64,000 nt of DNA, taken from positions 62,001-126,000 of the forward strand of contig NZ_JAIOAP010000008.1 of the NCBI RefSeq assembly GCF_021190915.1, read 5' to 3'. The position numbers were made by a program, and so were the translations under genes. The notes beneath the pieces are model-generated. The model saw nothing but the letters and a program-made list of their open reading frames with translations, did no database searches and was not told the origin of the DNA. Position 1 is the first letter of the stretch; each line of letters opens with the position of its first letter. Origin of the DNA: Cohnella silvisoli. Its GTDB lineage: Bacteria; Bacillota; Bacilli; Paenibacillales; Paenibacillaceae. Below, in pieces: positions 53,378 through 61,398 of this stretch.

Positions 53378-54199
53378 ATGTTACGTTCAATGTATTCTGG
53401 AGTATCCGGTATGCGCGGGTTTCAGACGAAGCTCGACGTCATTGGCAACAATATTGCCAACGTCAACACCGTCGGTTTCAAAGCCGGACGCGTAATGTTC
53501 AAAGATATTTTGAGCCAATCGATGTCAGGTATTACAGCACCGGTCGATGGAACTTCAGGCGGCGTAAATGCCAAGCAAATCGGTCTTGGAGTTTCAGTTG
53601 CTTCGATCGATACGATCCATACACCCGGAAGCGCCATGACTACGTCAATCTCCACCGATCTTCGCATCGATGGCGACGGGTTCTTCGTTGTTAGTCCGGC
53701 AGACGGCGGTCCGCAATATTTAACGCGTGCCGGTAACTTTACGCTTGATGCGAATCGCCAATTGGTAAACTCCGACGGGATGTTCGTAAAAGCTGCCGAT
53801 GATGGCGGAATTATTCAACTGGGCGAGGAAGTTACGGCGTTCTCGATTGCTCAAGACGGAACGATCATCTCGATCGACCAGAACGGTTTGGCAACGCCGA
53901 CCGATTTCAAAGTCGGAGTAGCGAAAGTCGTTAACCCGGGCGGTTTGGAGAAGGTCGGAGGAAGCTTGTACCGCATGACGCCGAACGCGAATCCCGATTC
54001 TGCGCTTGTCGTAGGCAGCGCCAATGATTTAGTCGTTGGAACGGGCGCGATCGTATCCGGTCAGCTCGAAATGTCCAACGTCGATCTAACGAACGAGTTT
54101 ACGGAAATGATCGTCGCGCAGCGCGGATTCCAGGCAAACTCAAGAATCATTACGACATCGGATGAAATTCTTCAAGAAGTCGTTAACCTGAAACGGTAA
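53378..54199 (+). CDS. flgE: Flagellar hook protein FlgE (short form)
   Basis: 273 residues, the short hook protein of Bacilli (once called FlgG in B. subtilis). SMYSGVSGMRGFQTKLDVIGNNIANVNTVGFKAGRVMF is the N-terminal rod/hook motif; LEMSNVDLTNEFTEMIVAQRGFQANSRIITTSDEILQEVVNLKR the C-terminal helix. It starts 93 bp after the previous gene behind GGAGGTAGG. FlgG and FlgF are its relatives; position after flgD and the TIGR02530 gene favours FlgE. Confidence 0.92.
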   Translation: MLRSMYSGVSGMRGFQTKLDVIGNNIANVNTVGFKAGRVMFKDILSQSMSGITAPVDGTSGGVNAKQIGLGVSVASIDTIHTPGSAMTTSISTDLRIDGDGFFVVSPADGGPQYLTRAGNFTLDANRQLVNSDGMFVKAADDGGIIQLGEEVTAFSIAQDGTIISIDQNGLATPTDFKVGVAKVVNPGGLEKVGGSLYRMTPNANPDSALVVGSANDLVVGTGAIVSGQLEMSNVDLTNEFTEMIVAQRGFQANSRIITTSDEILQEVVNLKR

Positions 54200-54207
54200 T
54201 TGATCTC

Positions 54208-54241
54208 CTGCCTCGGGAGAGCTTAGCTCTCCCCTTGGCAG
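54208..54241 (+). promoter_or_regulatory. GC-rich hairpin between flgE and flbD
   Basis: GGGAGAGC-TTA-GCTCTCCC (54215-54233) is a perfect stem, extended by CTGCC (54208-54212) with GGCAG (54237-54241). No T-run follows. It lies inside the operon and could slow 3' decay of the upstream message or reduce downstream expression. Confidence 0.65.
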
Positions 54242-54257
54242 CTCGGGGGCCCCAACG

Positions 54258-54491
54258 ATGATAAGTGTTACGCGCTTAAACGGCAGCAAGTTCCACGTCA
54301 ATGCCTTATTGATCGAGACGGTGGAAGACACGCCGGACACCATTATTACGCTTACTACAGGAAAGAAATTCATTGTTATCGAAAATTCTTCGGATGTAAT
54401 CCGGGCAATCCGGCATTACTTGCGCAGTATCGGCGTGCTGGCGGCTGTAACTAGCCCAACGGACACGCAATCGGAGGGAGCTACGTCATGA
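54258..54491 (+). CDS. flbD: Flagellar FlbD family protein (SwrD)
   Basis: 77 residues. MISVTRLNGSKFHVNALLIETVEDTPDTIITLTTGKKFIV is diagnostic of FlbD; the B. subtilis homologue SwrD (YlzI) raises motor power for swarming. Its ATG lies close to the end of a hairpin and the ribosome site is poor (GGGGGCCCC). It overlaps fliL by 4 bp. Confidence 0.95.
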   Translation: MISVTRLNGSKFHVNALLIETVEDTPDTIITLTTGKKFIVIENSSDVIRAIRHYLRSIGVLAAVTSPTDTQSEGATS

Positions 54492-54967
54492 AAAAACTGT
54501 TGCCTTGGCTCGTTTCGCTATTATTGGCGATTACGTTGATTGTCATTGTCACCTTTTACTTCTGGAACACCCTGTTCGGGGATAAGTCCAAGGATCCCGA
54601 ACAGGCCACGAAGGATGCGGTTGAGAATGTGCAAGCCGAGCCGATATCTGCGGATGAATTGGTCAAAGTCACATCCGAATTAATAGATATCAGAACAAAT
54701 CTTGCTGACACTGACTATGTCGTCCAAATCAGCTTCTCATTTCAATTCGATAGTCAGAAAGCAAAAGAAGAGTTCGATAAGATCAAGGAAAACCAGATCA
54801 AACCGATCATTAACCGTGCATTATGGGTGATGTCCCCTGATGATATGAATGGAACCAAGGGCAAGGACCAACTGACTGCCGGACTTATCAATTCCATTAA
54901 TTCCGTGTTGTCGGAAGGCAAATTGGTCAAGGTTGGAATTAAAGGATTTATTATGACGCCTATTTGA
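54488..54967 (+). CDS. fliL: Flagellar basal body-associated protein FliL
   Basis: 159 residues. A single N-terminal membrane helix (about 5-26, LPWLVSLLLAITLIVIVTFYF) precedes the FliL domain with DLTVQ-like beta strands (YVVQISFSFQFDSQKAKEEFD, KGKDQLTAGLINSINSVLSEGKLVKVGIKGFIM). FliL surrounds the stator. ATG overlaps the flbD stop. Confidence 0.93.
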   Translation: MKKLLPWLVSLLLAITLIVIVTFYFWNTLFGDKSKDPEQATKDAVENVQAEPISADELVKVTSELIDIRTNLADTDYVVQISFSFQFDSQKAKEEFDKIKENQIKPIINRALWVMSPDDMNGTKGKDQLTAGLINSINSVLSEGKLVKVGIKGFIMTPI

Positions 54968-55059
54968 TAATGAAAACCCGCATCATATGCAATTGTCGGA
55001 ATAATTGACCGCTAGCTAGAGAACTCGTTACGCTTGGGTCGAAGAGAGGGGTGAGAGAT

Positions 55060-56061
55060 TTGGTAGATGTACTTTCGCAGAATGAGATCGACGCTCTATT
55101 AGCGGCGCTCTCGTCGGGTGAAATGGATGCGGAAGAGCTTAAAAAAGAGGATACGCAGAAAAAGGTGCGCTCTTACGATTTCAAACGCGCAGTCCGCTTT
55201 TCCAAAGATCATATCCGCAGCTTGACCCGAATACACGAGAACTTTGCGCGGTTTTTGACAACGTATTTCTCCGCTCAGCTGCGAACGTTCGTCCAGATTA
55301 ATGTCGTTCAGGTTGAACAGCTTCCTTATGACGAATTTATTCGCTCCATTCCGAAGATGACGATATTAAATATTTTCGAGGCGGAGCCGCTGGAAGGACG
55401 AATGGTTCTAGAGGTACATCCCAACGTCGCTTTCGCCATGTTAGACAGGCTGCTCGGCGGCGGAGGCACCGCTCCCAACAAAATTGGCAGCTTAACGGAA
55501 ATCGAAACGATCATCATGGAGAAAATTTTCAGCAGAGCTTTCGAGAGCTTGCAGGAAGCTTGGCGAACGATCATAGATTTGCAACCGCGGCTCGAAGCGT
55601 TAGAGACGAATCCGCAGTTCATGCAAATCGTATCTCCGAATGAAACGATCGCGCTCATATCCTTAAGTACCAAGATCGGGGATACAACCGGGATGATCAA
55701 CTTATGCATTCCGCATGTGGTCATTGAACCGATCATGCCAAGGTTATCCGTGCATCACTGGTTTGTTTCCCAGAAGAAAACGAGGGCACCGGAAGAGCAG
55801 CAGCTGCTAGAGCAAAGAGTTAACAAAGCCAGGCTGCCTATTATCGCTGAATTAGGCGCTTCCCAAATTTCCGTACAGGAATTTCTGAACCTTTCCATTG
55901 GAGATGTGATCGCCCTACATAAGCCGACGGACGAAGGATTGGAAGTAAAAGTAGGGGATAAGGTGAAGTTTATTGCCAGCCCCGGCACGGTGCGGGATAA
56001 GATGGCGATCCAAATTCATGAAATCGTCAGTGAAGGGGTAGATGAAATCGATGACGAGTAA
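55060..56061 (+). CDS. fliM: Flagellar motor switch protein FliM
   Basis: 333 residues. The N-terminal peptide MVDVLSQNEIDALLAALSS binds CheY-P. The middle domain has KRAVRFSKDHIRSLTRIHENFARFLTTYFSAQLRT, and the SpoA domain at the end has VGDKVKFIASPGTVRDKMAIQI. The start is uncertain: TTG 55060 after GAGGGGTG gives the family N-terminus; GTG 55051 adds three residues. It overlaps fliY by 11 bp. Confidence 0.96.
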   Translation: MVDVLSQNEIDALLAALSSGEMDAEELKKEDTQKKVRSYDFKRAVRFSKDHIRSLTRIHENFARFLTTYFSAQLRTFVQINVVQVEQLPYDEFIRSIPKMTILNIFEAEPLEGRMVLEVHPNVAFAMLDRLLGGGGTAPNKIGSLTEIETIIMEKIFSRAFESLQEAWRTIIDLQPRLEALETNPQFMQIVSPNETIALISLSTKIGDTTGMINLCIPHVVIEPIMPRLSVHHWFVSQKKTRAPEEQQLLEQRVNKARLPIIAELGASQISVQEFLNLSIGDVIALHKPTDEGLEVKVGDKVKFIASPGTVRDKMAIQIHEIVSEGVDEIDDE

Positions 56062-57280
56062 AGACTATTTATCCCAAGAAGAGATTGATGCTCTATTGCG
56101 TCAATCGTCCGGCGGGGAAGACGAGGCGCCAGAGAGTTCTTTGGGCGGCGAGGGTACGATCGATGATTACTTGACACCGCTGGAGCAAGACGCTCTTGGG
56201 GAAATCGGTAATATAACTTTCGGAAGTGCCGCTACGGCACTCTCAACGCTGCTCGGGAAAAAAGTCGATATTACAACTCCCACAGTATCGATTATCGCTC
56301 GAGAGCAATTCGAAGCTGAATTTCCTAAACCGCATGTCGCCGTTCACGTAAGTTACGTGGAGGGATTCGAAGGAATCAACTCGCTTGTCATTAAATCCCA
56401 CGATGCCCAGGTAATCGCGGATTTGATGCTCGGCGGGGAAGGAAATGTCACTTCCGAAGAGCTAAACGAAATTCACGTAAGCGCCGTGCAAGAGGCGATG
56501 AATCAAATGATGGGTTCGTCCGCAACATCAATGTCGACGATCTTTAATCGTATGGTCAACATTTCTCCTCCCGGTATTGATATTATGGATGTCCGCAACA
56601 ATTCGGGCCTAACAAATATGCCGCAGGAAGACGTATTTGTTAAAATCTCTTTCCGCCTCAAAATCGGCGATTTGATCGATTCGTCGATCATGCAATTATT
56701 GGCGGTTCCATTTGCCAAAGAATTGGTTCGTTCCTTGATGGGAACCGTTTCGGAAGATGCGGCTCCGCCAATTTCGAGCGAGCCGCCCGCACCGCAAGCG
56801 GCTCAGCCGGTTTATTCGGCCCCGACTCCGCCGCCCGCGCCGCCTGTTCATCAAGCGCCTCCTATACATCAAGCGCCTCCGATGGCAGCAGCACCGCCAA
56901 GTTATGCTGCGCCAATGCCTTCTTATCCACAAACATTGGGCGGAGGAGTTAACCGGAACGTGAATGTGAATCCCGTTCAATTCGCGAATTTCCAAGGCGG
57001 AGGTTTTGCGCAAGGGGATGAGACGAATCTTAATCTATTGCTCGACATCCCTCTGAAAGTAACGGTAGAATTAGGCCGTACCCAAAAACAGATCAAGGAT
57101 ATTTTGGAACTGTCCCAAGGCTCTATTATCGAGCTGGACAAACTGGCCGGCGAACCTGTCGACATCTTAGTAAATAACAAATTGATCGCCAAAGGCGAGG
57201 TCGTCGTCATCGACGAAAATTTCGGCGTACGCGTAACCGACATCGTCAGTCAATGGGATCGTGTCCAAAAAATCCAATAA
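56051..57280 (+). CDS. fliY: Flagellar motor switch phosphatase FliY
   Basis: 409 residues, the Firmicute FliN equivalent with CheY-P phosphatase activity. It begins DYLSQEEIDALLRQ (CheY-P binding peptide), then two CheC-like segments (DALGEIGNITFGSAATALSTLL and HVSAVQEAMNQMMGSSATSMS), a Pro/Ala-rich linker (about residues 240-300, with repeated HQAPP), and the FliN SpoA domain (LLLDIPLKVTVELGRTQKQI, VDILVNNKLIAKGEVVVIDENFGVRVTDI). ATG 56051 is preferred; ATG 56042 is in frame and three bases from GAAGGGG. Confidence 0.95.
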   Translation: MTSKDYLSQEEIDALLRQSSGGEDEAPESSLGGEGTIDDYLTPLEQDALGEIGNITFGSAATALSTLLGKKVDITTPTVSIIAREQFEAEFPKPHVAVHVSYVEGFEGINSLVIKSHDAQVIADLMLGGEGNVTSEELNEIHVSAVQEAMNQMMGSSATSMSTIFNRMVNISPPGIDIMDVRNNSGLTNMPQEDVFVKISFRLKIGDLIDSSIMQLLAVPFAKELVRSLMGTVSEDAAPPISSEPPAPQAAQPVYSAPTPPPAPPVHQAPPIHQAPPMAAAPPSYAAPMPSYPQTLGGGVNRNVNVNPVQFANFQGGGFAQGDETNLNLLLDIPLKVTVELGRTQKQIKDILELSQGSIIELDKLAGEPVDILVNNKLIAKGEVVVIDENFGVRVTDIVSQWDRVQKIQ

Positions 57281-57301
57281 GCTCATCGGGAGGAAATTGA
57301 A

Positions 57302-57664
57302 ATGGCAAACCGCATTCTCATAGTAGACGACGCAGCATTTATGCGCATGATGATCCGCGATATTTTAACGAAGAATGGTTATGAGGTTGTGGGAGAAGCA
57401 CAAGATGGAGCACAGGCCATCGAGAAATATAAGGAGCTTACTCCTGATCTTATTACAATGGATATCACGATGCCGGAGATGGATGGGATAACCGCTCTGA
57501 AAGAAATCCGCAAGTTGGACACGAACGCTAAAGTCATCATGTGTTCGGCGATGGGGCAGCAAGCTATGGTTATCGATGCGATTCAAGCCGGAGCTAAAGA
57601 TTTTATCGTCAAACCGTTCCAAGCCGACCGCGTCATCGAAGCGATCAAGAAAACACTGGGTTAA
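57302..57664 (+). CDS. cheY: Chemotaxis response regulator CheY
   Basis: 120 residues, a single receiver domain. Acidic pocket Asp9 and Asp10 (ILIVDDAAFMR), phospho-acceptor Asp54 (LITMDITMPEMDG), Thr/Ser at the switch position in IMCSAMG and Lys in FIVKPF near 104. In Bacilli it controls the FliM/FliY switch. It starts behind GGGAGG, 21 bp after fliY. Confidence 0.97.
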   Translation: MANRILIVDDAAFMRMMIRDILTKNGYEVVGEAQDGAQAIEKYKELTPDLITMDITMPEMDGITALKEIRKLDTNAKVIMCSAMGQQAMVIDAIQAGAKDFIVKPFQADRVIEAIKKTLG

Positions 57665-57684
57665 GTCAGGAGCGTTGAAGATTG

Positions 57685-58221
57685 ATGCGCACTTACGGGC
57701 TCGTTGAACAATTCCAAGGATCAACATCCGCATGGGATCTGATCTGGGTATTGTTCGTCCTCGGAATTATCGTCGGCTTGATCGTTCTAGTATTACGATT
57801 TTTCGCTAAACGCAATCGCGGATGGGGGATGAATCGCTCGCTTCGTTCGCTCGGAGGTTATCCTCTGGGCACGAATAAGTCGATGCAAATCGTAGAATGG
57901 AACAGTCGAATATACGTGCTCGGCATAGGGGACAACGTGACGTTGCTGGAGTCTATTACGGATCCGGAAATCGTAGCCGACCTGCTGGCAGAGCATGACT
58001 CCGCTACGGCTAATACGGGAGCAACATTGCCTGAATGGTTTCGGAAGTGGACGGGGCGCAACAGCGAGCCAAGCGAAGACACTGTGAACAATGTAGCTAA
58101 CAATGGGACAAGTTTCGAGCAAACGTTGGAAAACCGCCTGCGCCAGCTTTCGGAAAGAAGACAGCGGGTGGAGCAGTTGTTAGAGGAAAGCCGTTCCGGA
58201 GATCGGACAGACAAGTCATGA
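57685..58221 (+). CDS. fliO: Flagellar biosynthesis protein FliO (FliZ)
   Basis: 178 residues. One membrane helix near residue 20-40 (DLIWVLFVLGIIVGLIVLVLRFF) and the following basic/NQ-rich part with LGTNKSMQIVEWNSRIYVLGIGDNVTLLESIT mark the FliO family (fliZ in B. subtilis). FliO helps assemble the FliP pore. It starts at ATG 57685 (a TTG one codon earlier is possible) and overlaps fliP by 4 bp. Confidence 0.9.
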   Translation: MRTYGLVEQFQGSTSAWDLIWVLFVLGIIVGLIVLVLRFFAKRNRGWGMNRSLRSLGGYPLGTNKSMQIVEWNSRIYVLGIGDNVTLLESITDPEIVADLLAEHDSATANTGATLPEWFRKWTGRNSEPSEDTVNNVANNGTSFEQTLENRLRQLSERRQRVEQLLEESRSGDRTDKS

Positions 58222-58964
58222 GAAAAAAACTGATTTATAGCTTCTTGAGTCTCCAAGCTCTTCTGTTAGCGTTTCAGGCATCGGTTTATGCGGATCCCAT
58301 CATTGGAGTCACTCTCGGTGACGGGAAGGAGCCTATTGGAGCTTCAGCGCTATCGATGCTGCTTCTGATCACCGTGTTGAGCTTGGCTCCCGCCATTCTC
58401 GTGCTGATGACAAGCTTCACGCGGATCGTAATCGTGCTCGGATTCGTCCGCACGTCTCTCGGTACGCAGCAGATGCCGCCGAACCAGGTGCTGATCGGAC
58501 TTGCTTTGTTCATGACTTTATTCATCATGGCTCCAACGTTCTCAACATTAAGCGAGACGGCATTAAAGCCATATCTTGCCGGCCAGATCAGCCAAACGGA
58601 AGCTTTGCAGAAGGCATCCATACCGATGAAAGACTTTATGTACAAGCATACGCGCGAGAAAGATTTGTTATTATTCATGAATTATACGAAAACCGAGAAG
58701 CCGGCTACATACAAGGACATTCCGATTACAGTACTTGTTCCCGCCTATGCCATCAGCGAATTAAAAACGGCTTTTCAGATGGGTTTCATGATATTTATTC
58801 CTTTTCTCATCATAGATATGGTCGTTGCCAGCACGCTCATGGCGATGGGGATGATGATGCTTCCGCCTGTAATGATTTCGCTCCCGTTCAAGATATTGCT
58901 CTTTGTGCTCGTCGACGGTTGGTATCTTGTCGTTAAGTCTCTGTTGACTAGCTTTAATACTTGA
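58218..58964 (+). CDS. fliP: Flagellar export gate protein FliP
   Basis: 248 residues with an N-terminal signal peptide (LIYSFLSLQALLLAFQASVYA) and four membrane helices. SFTRIVIVLGFVRTSLGTQQMPPNQVLIGLALFMT and MMMLPPVMISLPFKILLFVLVDGWYL are family blocks. Five FliP, four FliQ and one FliR form the export pore. ATG overlaps the fliO stop. Confidence 0.97.
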   Translation: MRKKLIYSFLSLQALLLAFQASVYADPIIGVTLGDGKEPIGASALSMLLLITVLSLAPAILVLMTSFTRIVIVLGFVRTSLGTQQMPPNQVLIGLALFMTLFIMAPTFSTLSETALKPYLAGQISQTEALQKASIPMKDFMYKHTREKDLLLFMNYTKTEKPATYKDIPITVLVPAYAISELKTAFQMGFMIFIPFLIIDMVVASTLMAMGMMMLPPVMISLPFKILLFVLVDGWYLVVKSLLTSFNT

Positions 58965-58997
58965 AACGCTGCGTAATCGTTAGCTAGGAGGGAACAG

Positions 58998-59267
58998 ATG
59001 AGCTCCGAATTTGTTATTGGATTAGCTGGACAAGCATTATATACCGTCCTTAAAGTAAGTGCTCCAATGCTTGGAATCGGATTAATCGTCGGATTGCTAG
59101 TGAGTATCTTTCAAGCGACGACCCAGATTCAGGAACAAACGCTTGCGTTTGTACCCAAAATTATCGCCGTATTCTTAGCGCTTTTGATTTTCGGGCCGTG
59201 GATTCTTAATATCATGGTCGATTTCACAAGCAATTTGCTCGGAAACTTGGCGAATTACATTGGATGA
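58998..59267 (+). CDS. fliQ: Flagellar export gate protein FliQ
   Basis: 89 residues with two membrane helices. APMLGIGLIVGLLVSIFQATTQIQEQTLAFVPKI is the near-invariant core. It lies 33 bp after fliP behind AGGAGGG, and 6 bp before fliR. Confidence 0.97.
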   Translation: MSSEFVIGLAGQALYTVLKVSAPMLGIGLIVGLLVSIFQATTQIQEQTLAFVPKIIAVFLALLIFGPWILNIMVDFTSNLLGNLANYIG

Positions 59268-59273
59268 CGCCGG

Positions 59274-60059
59274 ATGGAAATAATCATGCAGGCATTCCCT
59301 GCCTTTTTGCTTGTTTTTTGTCGAATCACCTCGTTTTTTGTTGTTGCGCCGATATTTTCATCACGGACTTTTCCGACGACGATCAAGATAGGCCTGGCGT
59401 TTTTCGTCTCCATGATCGTTTTTCTGACCATCGGTTTCGATACGAAGGTAACGGCGGACGCAACTTACATACTGGCGATTATTCGCGAGGTTTTCGCCGG
59501 ACTTATTATAGGATACACATCCCATCTCTTCTTTACGGTTGTTCAAACCTCCGGCGCTTTGATGGATATGCAGATGGGGTTTGGAATTGCGAATATCGTA
59601 GACCCGATATCCGGGGTTTCCGCGCCGATCATGGGAAATTTAAAGTACATGCTCATGATGCTCGTGTTCCTATCTTTGAACGGTCATCATTATTTGCTAG
59701 CGGCCATTATGGACAGCTACAAATGGCTGCCTCTCGATAATAAGCTGTTTCAAGTTTATTACGGGGGGCATGTTACGGAGTTTCTGGCAAGAACGTTTGC
59801 GGATACCTTCTTGCTCGCTTTGCAAATATCGGCTCCAATTGTCGTGTCCATGTTCTTGACGGATTTCGGTTTGGCTCTGCTTGCTCGGACCGCTCCTCAA
59901 TATAACGTGTTCGTTATCGGAATTCCGATTAAGATTTTGGTTGGATTGGCCTTGCTCGTCATTTTGCTGCCGGGGTTCAGCGCTTTGTTTCAGATGCTAT
60001 TCGATCACATGTTCAATGCACTTGAAAAACTGTTTGTCGTCTTGAAATCATCCTCTTAA
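59274..60059 (+). CDS. fliR: Flagellar export gate protein FliR
   Basis: 261 residues with several membrane helices. LVFCRITSFFVVAPIFSSRTFP, REVFAGLIIGYTSHLFFTVVQTSGALMDMQMGFG and LALLARTAPQYNVFVIGIPIKI are family blocks. FliR completes the FliPQR pore. The ATG lies 6 bp after fliQ with a weak site (CGCCGG); the end is 30 bp before flhB. Confidence 0.95.
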   Translation: MEIIMQAFPAFLLVFCRITSFFVVAPIFSSRTFPTTIKIGLAFFVSMIVFLTIGFDTKVTADATYILAIIREVFAGLIIGYTSHLFFTVVQTSGALMDMQMGFGIANIVDPISGVSAPIMGNLKYMLMMLVFLSLNGHHYLLAAIMDSYKWLPLDNKLFQVYYGGHVTEFLARTFADTFLLALQISAPIVVSMFLTDFGLALLARTAPQYNVFVIGIPIKILVGLALLVILLPGFSALFQMLFDHMFNALEKLFVVLKSSS

Positions 60060-60089
60060 ACATAGGTGCAAAGTAGAGGAGGTGGTGTC

Positions 60090-61178
60090 ATGCCCCGTAA
60101 TCGCCTTAGGATGAATTTGCAGTTGTTTGCAGGCGAAAAAACGGAGAGGGCGACACCCAAAAAGCGTCAGGATAGCCGCAACAAAGGACAAGTGGCCAAG
60201 AGCGCGGAAATACCCAGCTCGCTTATTCTGCTCGCTTGCATCTGTTGTTTGCTCGTGTTAGGACCTTATTTCCAGAAACAAATACTAGCCATGTTCGGAG
60301 ATGTTCTGTTGCACCGATTGAACATGGACGTGACGGAGCAGAACGTACTTAGTCTCTTCGGCCACTACGCTATTCAACTGCTTATCGTACTTGCTCCGAT
60401 TTTTGTTATCGTGCTTGTGATTGCCTTTGCGGCTTATTACGTTCAAATCGGGTGGCTATTCACTTTGGAACCGTTAAAGCCAAAGTTCGAGAAGCTGAAC
60501 CCGCTCTCAGGCGCCAAAAATATTTTTGGAATTCGATCCGTCGTGGAATTTTTAAAAAGCTCGCTGAAGCTGATCACTGTGGCACTCATCGTTTTTACGA
60601 CACTGTGGTCGGAAAAGAAACGGTTTTTGGATTTGGCGCATTTGCCCGTGCAGGATATATTTGCATTCGTAGCCAGCTTGGCGGTTCGCATGGGAATATT
60701 CGTTGCAGCTCTATTGTTCATCCTTGCGGTAGGAGATTTCATGTACCAGCGGTATGAATATGAGAAGAACTTGAGGATGAGTAAACAGGATATTAAAGAC
60801 GAGTACAAGAACATGGAAGGCGATCCATTGATCAAAGGAAAGATCAAGGAACGCCAACGCAAGATGGCGCTTATGCGAATGATGCAGGAAGTGCCGAAAG
60901 CGGACGTCGTAATCACGAACCCGACTCACTTTGCCGTTGCCCTTAAATACGACGGCAAGAAAATGGATGCACCAACTGTCATCGCTAAAGGGCAAGATTA
61001 CTTGGCTCTAAGAATTCGTGAGATCGCCAAGCAGAACGACGTAATGACTATGGAAAACAAGCCGCTCGCCCGCGCGCTGTTCGAGAGGACCGAAGTGGGA
61101 GAAAGCGTACCAGGCGATCTCTTCCAAGCGGTCGCGGAAGTGCTGGCATACGTATACAGGCTCAAGGGCCGGCGTTAA
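60090..61178 (+). CDS. flhB: Flagellar export switch protein FlhB
   Basis: 362 residues. The N-terminal half has four membrane helices; MNLQLFAGEKTERATPKKRQDSRNKGQVAKS is the start pattern. The C-terminal domain has the self-cleavage motif N277-P-T-H (VITNPTHFAVALKY) and LARALFERTEVGESVPGDLFQAV. After cleavage the fragment sets substrate specificity under FliK. ATG 60090 is behind GAGGAGGTGG. Compare ylqH at 24534. Confidence 0.97.
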   Translation: MPRNRLRMNLQLFAGEKTERATPKKRQDSRNKGQVAKSAEIPSSLILLACICCLLVLGPYFQKQILAMFGDVLLHRLNMDVTEQNVLSLFGHYAIQLLIVLAPIFVIVLVIAFAAYYVQIGWLFTLEPLKPKFEKLNPLSGAKNIFGIRSVVEFLKSSLKLITVALIVFTTLWSEKKRFLDLAHLPVQDIFAFVASLAVRMGIFVAALLFILAVGDFMYQRYEYEKNLRMSKQDIKDEYKNMEGDPLIKGKIKERQRKMALMRMMQEVPKADVVITNPTHFAVALKYDGKKMDAPTVIAKGQDYLALRIREIAKQNDVMTMENKPLARALFERTEVGESVPGDLFQAVAEVLAYVYRLKGRR

Positions 61179-61227
61179 AAAAGGTAAAACGAGCTGTTAC
61201 AAGCTGTGCGTCGAGTGCGGAGAAGGA

Positions 61228-61341
61228 GGAAAAAGGTTGTCACGGAGAGTTTACGTCCGCCTTTAAAATCGAGTTGTAACCGACAAGTCAATTCAAAACA
61301 ACTCAGATTTTAACCAGCGGCGGAGTGACAACCTCTTTTCC
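61228..61341. repeat. Large inverted repeat in the flhB-flhA gap
   Basis: The 220-bp gap contains nested pairings: GGTTGTCAC (61235-61243) with GTGACAACC (61325-61333), extended by GGAAAA with TTTTCC; CCGCC (61257-61261) with GGCGG (61319-61323); TTAAAATC-GAGTTGT (61263-61277) with ACAACTC-A-GATTTTAA (61298-61313). The loop is 20 nt. The size and nine-base outer repeat recall a small non-autonomous element or a structured RNA; no T-run follows. The rest of the gap shows no ORF. Confidence 0.7.
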
Positions 61342-61398
61342 GGATTCGCAGCATTAGTCGACGTATAGGAAGTGAATTGCGAGGGGAGGGAACGAGCC

